In this document: positions 9,017 to 17,535 of the stretch, in pieces | How the letters are laid out: each line of letters opens with the position of its first letter | Numbering within the stretch: the first letter of the stretch is position 1 | Assembly: GCA_016285455.1 (NCBI GenBank) | Contig: JAEEQS010000003.1 | Location: 1-64,000, forward strand | Direction: 5' to 3' | DNA from: Bacteroidales bacterium | Lineage (GTDB): Bacteria > Bacteroidota > Bacteroidia > Bacteroidales > UBA932 | Length of the DNA stretch: 64,000 bases | Position numbers and translations under genes: made by a program | The notes under the pieces: model-generated | Told to the model about the DNA's origin: nothing | The model's database searches: none | The model's input: only the letters and a program-made list of their open reading frames with translations

Positions 9017-10177
9017 TTAATCGCTGACACTCAGCAGTCTTTCAACAATTCTATGGCAAGCCTTTCCGTCTCCGTACGGATTGGTGGCTTGGCTCATCTT
9101 ATTGTATAACGCTCTGTCTTCCATCAAAGACGACACTCCGTCAAAAATCTTTTGGTAGTCTGTGCCCACAAGTCTTACGGTTCCGGCATCAACTGCCTCG
9201 GGACGTTCCGTTGTATCTCTCATTACCAGCACCGGCTTGCCCAGCCCCGGAGCTTCTTCCTGAATGCCGCCGCTGTCCGTCAACACCAGATAACTCTTCT
9301 CCATCAAGAACACAAAGCTCAAATACTCCAGCGGTTCTATGAAAAAGACGTTGGAAGCTTTGTTGTCTTTGAAAACTTCTCCTATAGGTTTGCGAACATT
9401 TGGGTTTAGGTGCATAGGATAAACAAAATCCACGTCTGGATATTTGAGGGTCAAATCTCTGAGTGCCCTGCAAATATTCAAGAACCCTTCTCCAAAGTTT
9501 TCTCTGCGATGGCCGGTTACAAGAACCAGACGGCGTTCTCCGCTCTCCAGCCTTGAAACATCGTATCCGAATTCCGCCAATTTCCGCTTAAGGCCGGTTC
9601 TCATATTCTGGTCAGAAGAAATCTTTTCCACTACCATCTTAAGCGCATCTATAACAGTATTTCCCGTAACTGAGATCTTGTCTGGGGAAACGTTTTCCGC
9701 CAAAAGGTTTTCTCTGGAAAGAGGGGTTGGCGCAAAATGCACAGACGCAATCCGTCCTGTAATCTGGCGATTCATTTCCTCCGGCCACGGACTGTATATG
9801 TTGCGCGTTCTAAGGCCGGCCTCCACGTGCCCAACCGGAATTTTCTCATAGAACGCGGCAAGAGCCACGGCCATGCTTGTGGTTGTGTCTCCGTGTACCA
9901 GCACTATATCTGGAGAAACCGCTCTGAGAACAGCCCTCATCCCAAGCAACACCCTGGAAGTCACATCGTATAAATCCTGGCCCTGTTTCATAATGTCCAG
10001 GTCATAGTCTGGACGTATGTCAAAAATCTCAAGAACCTGATCCAGCATCTGGCGGTGCTGCGCCGTTACACAAACCACGCTCTTGATGGCGGAATGGTGC
10101 TTCTCAAGCTCTTTTACCAAAGGGGCCATTTTAATTGCCTCTGGCCTTGTGCCGAATACGGAAAGTACAGTTTTCAT
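9017..10177 (-). CDS. wecB: UDP-N-acetylglucosamine 2-epimerase (non-hydrolysing)
   Basis: 386 residues, the normal length. Diagnostic segments are GTRPEAIKMAPLV (residues 9-21), VHGDTTTSMA, GHVEAGLRT, TGHRRENFGEG and DSGGIQEEAP. It interconverts UDP-GlcNAc and UDP-ManNAc in the cytoplasm through a 2-acetamidoglucal intermediate. UDP-ManNAc can be used directly or oxidized to UDP-ManNAcA; the only 6-dehydrogenase here is the Ugd-type gene at 23195, so direct use or oxidation by that enzyme is possible. The start overlaps the upstream glycosyltransferase stop by 4 bp, so they share an operon. Confidence 0.95.
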   Translation of the reverse strand: MKTVLSVFGTRPEAIKMAPLVKELEKHHSAIKSVVCVTAQHRQMLDQVLEIFDIRPDYDLDIMKQGQDLYDVTSRVLLGMRAVLRAVSPDIVLVHGDTTTSMAVALAAFYEKIPVGHVEAGLRTRNIYSPWPEEMNRQITGRIASVHFAPTPLSRENLLAENVSPDKISVTGNTVIDALKMVVEKISSDQNMRTGLKRKLAEFGYDVSRLESGERRLVLVTGHRRENFGEGFLNICRALRDLTLKYPDVDFVYPMHLNPNVRKPIGEVFKDNKASNVFFIEPLEYLSFVFLMEKSYLVLTDSGGIQEEAPGLGKPVLVMRDTTERPEAVDAGTVRLVGTDYQKIFDGVSSLMEDRALYNKMSQATNPYGDGKACHRIVERLLSVSD

Positions 10178-10920
10178 TTCTTCTTGAAAGCTCTTAGTGT
10201 AACGATATCAGAAAACTTTGATATAAAGCTTTCTCCAAAAATCTTGACAAAGAAAACCTTTGACTTGTGGCGCAAAGAGGTCCACCAGGTGTAATCTATC
10301 CAAGATCCGGCAAAGTGGTGAATGCATACAGTGTTTTTGGTGCAGCGGATTTTTCCGGTACGGTGATCTTTGGGGCAGAAATAATCAGACGGATACATTG
10401 TGCACAAATCCGGGAAATCCTGATACTTGTTGTTGAGAACAAGTCCTTTGTCCACCATATATCTGGTTATTACAAAAGTGTTGGTGGTGGTATCCAAAGA
10501 ACCGTCTTCCTTCACAAAACTTCTGTCTTTGTATCCGTCCAGCAATTCTTTGGCCCAAACAGAACCCTTCTCGGCCGCCATCATTCCGGTAGGAACATTC
10601 CCGTCTGTCTCAAATCCGGAAAAAGCCTTGTGGTGGAGAAACGGGTCAAAGCTTCCTATTACCTCCACGTCTGTATCCATATAAATTCCGCCTTCCGTAT
10701 ACAGCGCGTAAAGGCGGACATAATCTGTAACAAAAGCAAACTTGCGGTTTTGATAGGCTTGCTTTACATAGTTGTTGGAGGGTATGTCAAAATTGTCTTC
10801 GTTCCATTCTTTAAGGGCATAATCCGGAAGGTACTGTTTCCAGCTCTCTATACATTTCAAAGCGGATTCGGGTTTTTGGCCACGCCCAAACCAGCAATAA
10901 TGTATAACCCTAGGTATCAT
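10174..10920 (-). CDS. Glycosyltransferase with DXD motif (Gly_transf_sug / OCH1-like)
   Basis: 248 residues. The N-terminus MIPRVIHYCWFG and the central YTEGGIYMDTDVEVIG, containing the DTD metal- and nucleotide-binding motif, are characteristic of the family that includes capsular mannosyl- and galactosyltransferases. It is a cytosolic retaining-type enzyme that would add one sugar to the lipid-linked repeat. Donor and acceptor cannot be told from sequence. It lies between the phosphatase gene (9-bp gap) and wecB (4-bp overlap). Confidence 0.87.
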   Translation of the reverse strand: MIPRVIHYCWFGRGQKPESALKCIESWKQYLPDYALKEWNEDNFDIPSNNYVKQAYQNRKFAFVTDYVRLYALYTEGGIYMDTDVEVIGSFDPFLHHKAFSGFETDGNVPTGMMAAEKGSVWAKELLDGYKDRSFVKEDGSLDTTTNTFVITRYMVDKGLVLNNKYQDFPDLCTMYPSDYFCPKDHRTGKIRCTKNTVCIHHFAGSWIDYTWWTSLRHKSKVFFVKIFGESFISKFSDIVTLRAFKKK

Positions 10921-10929
10921 GTCCTTGTC

Positions 10930-11826
10930 TTAAATCGTGCAGTTGTTTTCAAATAGCTTCAGAAGCTTGTCCGTTCTGTCTGAATTAAGATGGAAATGAG
11001 GCATCAGATGATAGAACGTGGATATGCGGTGATAGTCGCTTCCGGCAAAACTGTACAAGCCGTTATCCAGAAGATCCAAGGCCCTCTCGTATGGCTCGTC
11101 TCCGTAATAATGGGTAAGGCTTAGATAATTCAGCTGGAATTCATATCCGGTTGCCTTCAGATTCCGGTAGTCTTTTTTAGTCATGTAAAGATACCTTTCC
11201 GGATGAGCTATGATTGGCTTGTATCCGTTGACTGCCAGAGTGTAGAGAATCTCCGTCATCTCAACGGGAGGAGCAAAGTAAGATGTCTCCACAAGCACGT
11301 GAACCCCGTCTGCATAAGTGAGAAGGTCTTTGGCTTGAACCTTGGCCAAAAGCTCCTTGTTCATCATATATTCGGCGGCCAGCCTCAGCTCCACGCCTCC
11401 CGTATAATATTTCTTGTATTCCTCAAAGCGTTCTTTCAAATGCTGGTTTGAATACCCTCCCAAAGGCTCTGAAGCATATTGGCTTAGGCGGGCGGACTCA
11501 TCATATTTGGCCTCGTTGCGGGCAAGAAGAACTGCGCTGGAAACAATGCCGTCTTCCGGAATATTTTCTTCTACAGGAGAAATGTTTTTCTTTTTATGGT
11601 GGCGGGGATGGGTCTGGCGGTCAACAACAGCGCCCTCTGCTCCCATGCTGTGAGGGGTCAGGTAAACCCTCTTGAGCCCCGCGTTCTGCTCTTGGGCTAA
11701 AAGTTCATAACTCTCTGATAGACTGTCAAAGCCATCATCTACGCCACACAGCAGATGACAGTGAATGTCTGTTGCCCCGTCAAGAAACTTCAGACCTTTT
11801 GTTTTTTTGCTTTTGAACCAGAACAT
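10930..11826 (-). CDS. CpsB/CapC/YwqE-type PHP-family tyrosine phosphatase, with an insertion
   Basis: 298 residues. Metal-binding motifs of the PHP fold are visible: DIHCHLLCGVDDG (H22, H24, D30-D31), LTPHS (59-60), AHPERY, and near the C-terminus GSDYHR. Homologues remove phosphate from the Tyr-rich tail of the capsule kinase and so control chain length and export. The gene directly follows the wzc-like kinase gene (12-bp gap), the classical arrangement. Relatives usually have about 240-255 residues. Here a charged, low-complexity stretch at roughly residues 61-127 (His/Lys-rich at 73-80, then acidic) is inserted just after the second metal motif. The insertion could be a docking element for the unusual kinase tail, but this is speculation. 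Confidence 0.85.
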   Translation of the reverse strand: MFWFKSKKTKGLKFLDGATDIHCHLLCGVDDGFDSLSESYELLAQEQNAGLKRVYLTPHSMGAEGAVVDRQTHPRHHKKKNISPVEENIPEDGIVSSAVLLARNEAKYDESARLSQYASEPLGGYSNQHLKERFEEYKKYYTGGVELRLAAEYMMNKELLAKVQAKDLLTYADGVHVLVETSYFAPPVEMTEILYTLAVNGYKPIIAHPERYLYMTKKDYRNLKATGYEFQLNYLSLTHYYGDEPYERALDLLDNGLYSFAGSDYHRISTFYHLMPHFHLNSDRTDKLLKLFENNCTI

Positions 11827-11838
11827 AAGCTGTTTTTA

Positions 11839-14328
11839 TTAATGCCTTCTCTGGTGATACTTTATCCTGTTGCCGATTATCGGAAGCTTCTCTGCCCATT
11901 TGCGGAGAGCAGATTTCTTGCGGCCCTCGTACTCATCCTGTCCGTAGCCATAACCATAGCCGTAACCATAGCCATAACCGTATCCGTAACCATAACCATA
12001 GCCGTAGCCAGACTTCTTCTGGCCGGTAGAGTTAAGCACAGTGCAGAGATTATTCAATGTCTTTTCTTTGTAGAGTTTCTCAACGTCAGGCAGCAGGCGG
12101 CGATCCATAACTCCGGCCCTTATCACGAATATCGTAAGGTCGCAAAGCTTGTTCACGATAGACGCGTCTGCTACAATTCCCATTGGAACGTTGTCCAGGA
12201 ATATGTAGTCATAGCTCTTTTTCAGCTCGTTGACGAGATTTGCAAGACGAGGAGTCATAAGCAGCTCCGTAGGGTTTGGAGGAATCGGGCCTGCAAATAT
12301 CACATCCAATTTGCTGGAGAAGGCTCCGCGATGGATAATCTGGGAAACATCATCTGTCTTTCCGCTGAGGTAAGTGGTCAGTCCGCTGATAATCTTGCTC
12401 TGCTCCTCTTTCTTGACCAGAGTTTCAATAGTTGCCTTGCGGATATCCGTATCTACCAGAATAATCTTCTTGTTAGCCTGGGCAAAACTTACGGCAAGGT
12501 TAGTGGAAACGAATGTTTTGCCGTTGCCAGGAGTCTGTGAGGTGAACATCACAACCTGTTTCTGCCCGTTGGAAACATTCATAAAGTCCATATTGGTGCG
12601 GATGATGCGGAATGCTTCAGAAATAGCGTCTCGGCCATCTTCCCTGACCACAATCTGCCTTCCTTCAAGGTCATCTTTCTTTGGTATCTCCCCAAGGAAC
12701 GGAGCAGACAAAGCGTTTTCTATGTCTCGTCTGCCTCTAACGGAAACGTCCAGAATTTCAGACAGCCAGAACAGCAAGGCCGGAATAGCCAGACCCAAAA
12801 CCAAAGCAACCAGGAATATCATTCGGGTATTTGGAGCCACCGGACCAAGAGGTCCTCTTGCCCTGTCTATCACCCTTATAGTACTTTCTGTCATAGCAAG
12901 AGACAGAGCATTTTCCTCTCTCTTGTTCAACAGATAGAGATAAAGCTCTTCCTTGATTTTCTGCTGCCTTTCCTTAGACATTATCTTGTTCTGCTGCTGA
13001 GGAATGGCCGCCACTCTTCCACGCGCTACAGCCTCGCGGCTGCGCACGTTGCCTGCCTGCATCGTGAGGGAATTAACAAGATTGTTTACAGAAGAGGATA
13101 TTGTTTGCTTCATCGGAATCAGCTGAGCGTCAAGATCCTGTACCAGAGGGTTATTTTCGCTGGAGTTGGCGTACAGCTTGTTTCTCTGAAGAAGCAGATT
13201 ATTGTATTGGTTAATCTGAGATTCAATACCGGCATCTACTCCCAGGTTTGAAGGTAGAGGCTGATTTCTGTTGTTCGGATTATTGATATAGCCCTGAACC
13301 TCACGGGCAAGAGCCAGCTGGTTTTCTATGCCCAAACCAGTTCTTCTGTATTCGCTGCCTTCTGCAGCATAGCCGCTTGTTGCCGTAATCACGTCTGTCA
13401 GACCGGTAGAAGACTTATAGTTAGCAATATCCGCGTCAACGGCTCCGAGCTCCTCGTTTATAACCTCAAGACGATCGTTGATAAACTGCTCCGTACTTTT
13501 TGAAACAACATTTTTCTCTATCAGGGATTCCTCGTTGTAAGCGTCTATCAAAGCATTGAGCACATCTTCAGCCCTTGACTCTGAAACATCTCTGATAGAG
13601 AGGTTTATAACAGAAGCCTGATGATCTGCGATGGTTATGGAAACCTTGCCCTGATAACTCTGGATAGTGCTTTTGAGACCGCTCTTGAAAATGGAGATGT
13701 TTTGGCCAATGTAATTTGATATATGGTCTGTAGAAACCACATAAACTCTTCCAACCGGAGTGTCTACGGTGTCGTTGATTTTTATCTTGGCCTCAGAATC
13801 TCCCGTTACTCCAAACTTATTCCCAAATTCTTTGAAATTGTACAGTTGAACCGTGTTGTCATCCAAGATTTTTGCGTTCATAGAGAACGGGTATTCCGGA
13901 TTTGCGTCTATGAAATCCACCAGAATCGGAGACGTTTTATACAGCGTAACTCTCAGCAGCCCCTTCTTTATGGTGTAATTAACCGTGAGGTTGAGCTTCT
14001 GAACCACAGCTTTCATCAGCTGGTAAGAATTGAACACATAGAACTCGTTGTAAACGTCTGAGGTCATCATTCCCAGACCGCCCATATCCTGCAGCATTGC
14101 GCTTTGGGTAAATCCGCCTCCGCCGTTTTTGCTTTTTACCAGGACAGAGGCTGTTCTTGCATAAACCTTAGGCGTTTTCTTCAGATAGATAAAGGCCAGA
14201 ACCAGACAGATAAACACAGAAATGACAAACCACCATTTGTTTGCCCACATTATGTTGATAACGTCTCTTAGAACTAGCTGCGAGCCGTTGTCTTTCTTGT
14301 CTTCTACGTGTTTTATTTCTTCTTCCAT
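11839..14328 (-). CDS. Wzc-like chain-length regulator and tyrosine autokinase
   Basis: 829 residues. The order is a first membrane helix (about 33-51), a Wzz/periplasmic coiled-coil region with a GNVR-type motif, a second helix near 510-530 (IFLVALVLGLAIPALLF), then a BY-kinase domain. The kinase has Walker A TPGNGKT (near residue 600), Walker A' ILVDTDIRK and Walker B YIFLDNVPMG. The C-terminus carries eleven consecutive Gly-Tyr pairs followed by QDEYEG. The protein sits in the inner membrane, sets polymer length with the Wza-like lipoprotein, and cycles between phosphorylated and free forms through its Tyr tail. It is downstream of the wza-like gene (13 bp) and upstream of the phosphatase gene. 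Confidence 0.94.
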   Translation of the reverse strand: MEEEIKHVEDKKDNGSQLVLRDVINIMWANKWWFVISVFICLVLAFIYLKKTPKVYARTASVLVKSKNGGGGFTQSAMLQDMGGLGMMTSDVYNEFYVFNSYQLMKAVVQKLNLTVNYTIKKGLLRVTLYKTSPILVDFIDANPEYPFSMNAKILDDNTVQLYNFKEFGNKFGVTGDSEAKIKINDTVDTPVGRVYVVSTDHISNYIGQNISIFKSGLKSTIQSYQGKVSITIADHQASVINLSIRDVSESRAEDVLNALIDAYNEESLIEKNVVSKSTEQFINDRLEVINEELGAVDADIANYKSSTGLTDVITATSGYAAEGSEYRRTGLGIENQLALAREVQGYINNPNNRNQPLPSNLGVDAGIESQINQYNNLLLQRNKLYANSSENNPLVQDLDAQLIPMKQTISSSVNNLVNSLTMQAGNVRSREAVARGRVAAIPQQQNKIMSKERQQKIKEELYLYLLNKREENALSLAMTESTIRVIDRARGPLGPVAPNTRMIFLVALVLGLAIPALLFWLSEILDVSVRGRRDIENALSAPFLGEIPKKDDLEGRQIVVREDGRDAISEAFRIIRTNMDFMNVSNGQKQVVMFTSQTPGNGKTFVSTNLAVSFAQANKKIILVDTDIRKATIETLVKKEEQSKIISGLTTYLSGKTDDVSQIIHRGAFSSKLDVIFAGPIPPNPTELLMTPRLANLVNELKKSYDYIFLDNVPMGIVADASIVNKLCDLTIFVIRAGVMDRRLLPDVEKLYKEKTLNNLCTVLNSTGQKKSGYGYGYGYGYGYGYGYGYGYGYGQDEYEGRKKSALRKWAEKLPIIGNRIKYHQRRH
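11944..12009 (-). repeat. (Gly-Tyr)11 coding repeat at the kinase C-terminus
   Basis: Sixty-six bases encode eleven Gly-Tyr dipeptides. The codons vary (GGC/GGT/GGA with TAC/TAT), so the DNA is not a perfect hexamer repeat. This suggests selection on the peptide, the substrate of autophosphorylation, and less slippage than in a pure microsatellite. Confidence 0.9.
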
Positions 14329-14341
14329 AACTAAAGTCTTG

Positions 14342-15121
14342 TTACTTGAATATGAGCATCAGGATTGTGGTCAGCAAAGAAACGGCACCCAGCCAAACGC
14401 TAACGTTGTTGTTCTGGTTGATTCCGCTCTGCTGAGCCTTTATCCTGTTTGGTTTAACATAAACAACATCGTTCTGCTGCAGATAGAATGCCGGCGAATT
14501 CAGCATATCCCCGCTCATAAGGTTGGCAAACATCACGCTCCTTTCTCCGTTGCTTTCCCTGAGAACCATTACGCTGTCTCTCCTTCCGTAGATGGTAAGG
14601 TCTCCGGCAAGAGCCAGAGCGTCAAACAGAGAAACGCGGTCGCTCTCCACTGTAAACTTGCCCGGATTGTTGACTTCTCCCAGAACAGACACGTTGAAAT
14701 TCCGGTAGGTTACAGTAACTACCGCATCTTTCAGAAGGCCGTCGTCGTTCAGCCTGTTCTTGATCATTGTTGAAAGCTCGCTCCTTGTTAGCCCGGCAAC
14801 TTTTATTCTGCCAATGATAGGAAAATCTATATCTCCGTTCAGGTCTACGGTATAGCCTGCAATTTTTTGGCCTGCTTCAGAAGGAGCTGAGTTCTGCCCT
14901 TGAGGGTTGAACAAGGCAGACAGCTGCGGCTCCTTGTGGCTTACGAAAATGCTGAGCATATCTCCAGGCTTTATCTTAATATCCTGATAGTTTGTTATTT
15001 TCTGCAAATCCTGTGTCTTTATGTCCTGCAGATACACCACCTCTTTGGCAGAGCGGCAGGAAGACAAAGCAAGCGTTGCCAAAACGGCAAGCGCAAGAAT
15101 CGCTGATATTTTTCTTGACAT
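14342..15121 (-). CDS. Wza-like polysaccharide export lipoprotein
   Basis: 259 residues. The signal peptide ends in a lipobox LSSC (Cys22). A polysaccharide export (poly_export) domain begins at YLQDIKTQDLQ and KIKPGDMLSIFVSHKEPQL, followed by an SLBB domain (VSVLGEVNNPGKFTV) and a C-terminal hydrophobic stretch (WLGAVSLLTTILMLIF) typical of the Bacteroidota form. It builds the periplasmic and outer-membrane channel that works with the Wzc-like kinase. It is the first gene of the export unit and diverges from the acetyltransferase gene at 15218. Confidence 0.93.
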   Translation of the reverse strand: MSRKISAILALAVLATLALSSCRSAKEVVYLQDIKTQDLQKITNYQDIKIKPGDMLSIFVSHKEPQLSALFNPQGQNSAPSEAGQKIAGYTVDLNGDIDFPIIGRIKVAGLTRSELSTMIKNRLNDDGLLKDAVVTVTYRNFNVSVLGEVNNPGKFTVESDRVSLFDALALAGDLTIYGRRDSVMVLRESNGERSVMFANLMSGDMLNSPAFYLQQNDVVYVKPNRIKAQQSGINQNNNVSVWLGAVSLLTTILMLIFK

Positions 15122-15163
15122 ATTGCGTCTGTATTTTGTTTCTACGGTTTACGGGTAACCTTA

Positions 15164-15171
15164 CAAAGATA
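15164..15171 (-). promoter_or_regulatory. -7 element before the Wza-like gene
   Basis: On the minus strand TATCTTTG fits TAnnTTTG, 42 nt before the ATG at 15121. It lies back to back with the plus-strand element at 15187. No -33 TTG at the normal distance. Confidence 0.45.
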
Positions 15172-15186
15172 ATAAATAATTATATC

Positions 15187-15194
15187 TAACTTTG
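15187..15194 (+). promoter_or_regulatory. -7 element before the LbH acetyltransferase gene
   Basis: TAACTTTG fits TAnnTTTG and lies 23 nt before the ATG at 15218. No clear -33 TTG. Confidence 0.45.
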
Positions 15195-15217
15195 CATCAG
15201 CCATAGAGAAAAATCAA

Positions 15218-15787
15218 ATGCCAAGAATATCACCAAGAGAGGATCTTTTCCGCTATACTGGAGAAGCTTCCCGCAAACTAGGAGTAAGACTTAGATATAA
15301 ATTCTTTACTCCGGGCTATACTTTCATTTATTTTTTCCGCAAGGCATCCGGATGCAGAACCATATTTGGAAAGATTCTCTATTACCCGCTGTACCACATT
15401 ACAAAAATCATTACAGGGATTCAGATTCCAATTGGGACTAAAATCGGCAAGGGCCTGAAAATCGGTCATTTTGGAACAATAGTAGTTAATCCCGAGGCAG
15501 AAATAGGATATAACTTCAACATTGCGGAAGGCTGCCTTGTAGGAAACGCGGAAGGCAAGAAGAAAGGCTGCCCTAAAATAGGCAACAACGTTTATATGGG
15601 AGCAAATTCAATCATCATAGGAGGTGTACATATAGGCAACAATGTTCTTGTTGCTCCTGGAGCTTTTGTGAATTTCGATATGCCGGACAACAGCATCGCG
15701 CTCGGAAATCCGGCCAAAATCATTCAAAAAGAAGAGTCCCCAACAGCCAAATACATCGTATATCCGGCTCCAGGAACCCAGCTTTAA
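15218..15787 (+). CDS. Left-handed beta-helix (CysE-like) acetyltransferase
   Basis: 189 residues. From about residue 70 the hexapeptide pattern of a left-handed beta-helix is clear (IPIGTKIGKGLKIGHFG, then IGNNVYMGANSIIIGGVHIG), followed by the AxGNPAKII closing segment of the serine-acetyltransferase/sugar-acetyltransferase clan. The N-terminal half has helices like those of CysE. True CysE proteins sit with cysteine genes. Here the gene stands between the export unit and the sugar-phosphate transferase, so an acetyl-CoA-dependent O-acetyltransferase acting on a capsule sugar is more likely. It is the only plus-strand gene within 9.0-28.5 kb. Confidence 0.8.
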   Translation: MPRISPREDLFRYTGEASRKLGVRLRYKFFTPGYTFIYFFRKASGCRTIFGKILYYPLYHITKIITGIQIPIGTKIGKGLKIGHFGTIVVNPEAEIGYNFNIAEGCLVGNAEGKKKGCPKIGNNVYMGANSIIIGGVHIGNNVLVAPGAFVNFDMPDNSIALGNPAKIIQKEESPTAKYIVYPAPGTQL

Positions 15788-15791
15788 TAAA

Positions 15792-16400
15792 TCAGTTGTT
15801 TCCGTTAAAGGCCTCCATTGTGGCGGAGGTGGCGGAATTTATATCTTGTCTCCGAATCACCTTAAGCGCTGTAATCCAAAGAACTTTAGTGTCTGTGGCA
15901 AGGGTGCAGTGGTCTACGTACCAAACGTCCAGCTTGAATTTCTCTGCCCAGCTTATTGCGTTTCTTCCGTGGCACTGGGCCCAGCCGGTTATGCCCGGCC
16001 TTACCTCGTGCCTTCTGGCCTGTTCTGGAGAATAGAGAGGAAGATACTGGACCAGAAGCGGCCGCGGTCCAATCAAGCTCATATCTCCCTTAAGAACATT
16101 TATCAGCTGAGGTAGTTCATCTATGGAAGTGCTCCTTACAAACCGGCCCACTTTTGTAAGCCTCTTTGAATCAGGCAGAAGATTGCCAGCTGCATCTTTT
16201 TCATCTGTCATAGTCTTGAACTTTATGACCTTGAAAATCCTGGCGTTTTTCCCCGGCCTCGGCTGGAGGAAAAACACTCCGGCGCCCTTGTTTGCAAAGA
16301 AAAGAACTATTATGAAAATCAGAAGAAGCCAGCTAAGGCAGACCAGAGCCGTAAAGGATATCAGAATATCCAGAACACGTTTGAAAAAATTCTTATACAT
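15792..16400 (-). CDS. Initiating sugar-1-phosphate transferase (WcaJ/PglC type)
   Basis: The start at 16400 (MYKNFFKRVLDI) gives 202 residues and the normal N-terminus; a longer frame to 16445 adds only 15 atypical residues. One reentrant membrane helix (about 10-35) is followed by the catalytic half: KFKTMTDEKD (with the D-E pair), STSIDELPQLINVLKGD, LIGPRP and RPGITGWAQ. It moves a sugar-1-phosphate from a UDP-sugar to undecaprenyl phosphate, starting the repeat unit. The short form without the N-terminal multi-helix domain resembles PglC, so UDP-diNAcBac or another 6-deoxy-amino sugar made by the 4,6-dehydratase could be the donor. It overlaps the upstream GT4 gene by 8 bp and ends the operon. 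Confidence 0.9.
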   Translation of the reverse strand: MYKNFFKRVLDILISFTALVCLSWLLLIFIIVLFFANKGAGVFFLQPRPGKNARIFKVIKFKTMTDEKDAAGNLLPDSKRLTKVGRFVRSTSIDELPQLINVLKGDMSLIGPRPLLVQYLPLYSPEQARRHEVRPGITGWAQCHGRNAISWAEKFKLDVWYVDHCTLATDTKVLWITALKVIRRQDINSATSATMEAFNGNN

Positions 16401-17535
16401 CTTTGAGCGCCTCCTTGTAAAAAGCCTTAAGGCAAGACCAGACAAAACCCCTTTCGTATCTGGATGCCACCATCGGACGGGCGGCCTCTTTCAGTTTGGA
16501 ATACAATTCTTTATCCTCGGCGATAAGCTTCATCGCAGAGTAAAGAGAAGCGGAATCTTTGGCCGGAACAATTAGCCCGTTTTCCCCCTCGGCGATTATC
16601 TCATTGGCCCCGTTGATATCCGTAACCACGCAAGGAAGCCCTAGGGCTCCCGCCTCAATCACGGAATTTGGGAAACCTTCTCTGTAGCTAGGAAGCACCA
16701 GACAGTCTGATGCAGCCAAATATGGCCTTACATCCGGCACGGAACCCACCCAGTTTATTTCTTCTGTGTTTTTAAGAAAAGACTCTGTCTGGGGAGAAAC
16801 CGGATCTGTAAACTCCCACTCTCCAGCAAGAAGCAGGCGGACATCTTTTCTGTCACCTAGAAGTTTAAGGAAGGCCGCCACTAATTCTTCCACTCCCTTG
16901 TCTTTTGCAATTCTCCCTATGAAAATGAAGGTAAAAACATCTTTCCTTGCAAACTCGCCGGCCTTTTCCAGAACCTCGGGAGTGCGGGCATACCAATCAA
17001 GGTCTATTCCCCTGACATTTCCAAACCCTAGGATTTTCATAGGCTTTTTTGTGACCCGTCCCTTTTCCAGATCACGCTTGACTCCCTCTCCTTCCGGAAT
17101 AATATGGGTGGCACAGCGGCAGGTCATTCTGTCCGTTGCCTTCAGAATCCTGCGCTTAAGTCCTGTGGCAGTAGGAAAAACCAGACCGGTGAAAGTGTGA
17201 ACTCTGACCTTCACCCCAGCAAGCCTTGCCGCCATCATTCCAAGAAGGCCTGCTTTAGGAGTTATGCTGTGCACCAAATCCGGACGCTCTTTCCTGAAAA
17301 CCCGCACCAGAGAAATCAAGGCTTTCAAATCCTTGAAGAGAGACATCCTTCTTTCCATAGGAACGGCTATGGTCCGTACCCCCTCTCTTTTTTCCAGCTG
17401 GTCCAGCGGCTTTCCCGGAGAAGACACGGCCACAACATCATAATCTGCAGAAAGATCTTTCAGCAAATCTTTGCAGAATACGTTCAACGATGTTGGAATC
17501 GTGGAAATTCGTATTATTTTCTTTCTGGAGGTCAT
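16393..17535 (-). CDS. GT4-type glycosyltransferase (PglA-like)
   Basis: 380 residues with a GT-B fold. N-terminal STIPTSLNVFCKDLL and LVHSITPKAGLLGM resemble the acceptor domain of PglA/WbpT-like enzymes, which add a HexNAc to an undecaprenyl-PP-linked first sugar. The C-terminal nucleotide-sugar site shows FIFIGRIAKDKGVEEL and SYREGFPNSVIEAGALG (E-x7-E). Placement just before the initiating transferase fits a second-sugar role. It overlaps the preceding GT4 gene by 4 bp. Donor and linkage cannot be read from sequence. Confidence 0.87.
   Translation of the reverse strand: MTSRKKIIRISTIPTSLNVFCKDLLKDLSADYDVVAVSSPGKPLDQLEKREGVRTIAVPMERRMSLFKDLKALISLVRVFRKERPDLVHSITPKAGLLGMMAARLAGVKVRVHTFTGLVFPTATGLKRRILKATDRMTCRCATHIIPEGEGVKRDLEKGRVTKKPMKILGFGNVRGIDLDWYARTPEVLEKAGEFARKDVFTFIFIGRIAKDKGVEELVAAFLKLLGDRKDVRLLLAGEWEFTDPVSPQTESFLKNTEEINWVGSVPDVRPYLAASDCLVLPSYREGFPNSVIEAGALGLPCVVTDINGANEIIAEGENGLIVPAKDSASLYSAMKLIAEDKELYSKLKEAARPMVASRYERGFVWSCLKAFYKEALKDV

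Noticed and set aside
11941..12012. Phase-variable microsatellite in the kinase gene
   Set aside because: The hexamer units differ by synonymous changes, so the longest perfect repeat is short; slippage is less likely than protein-level selection.
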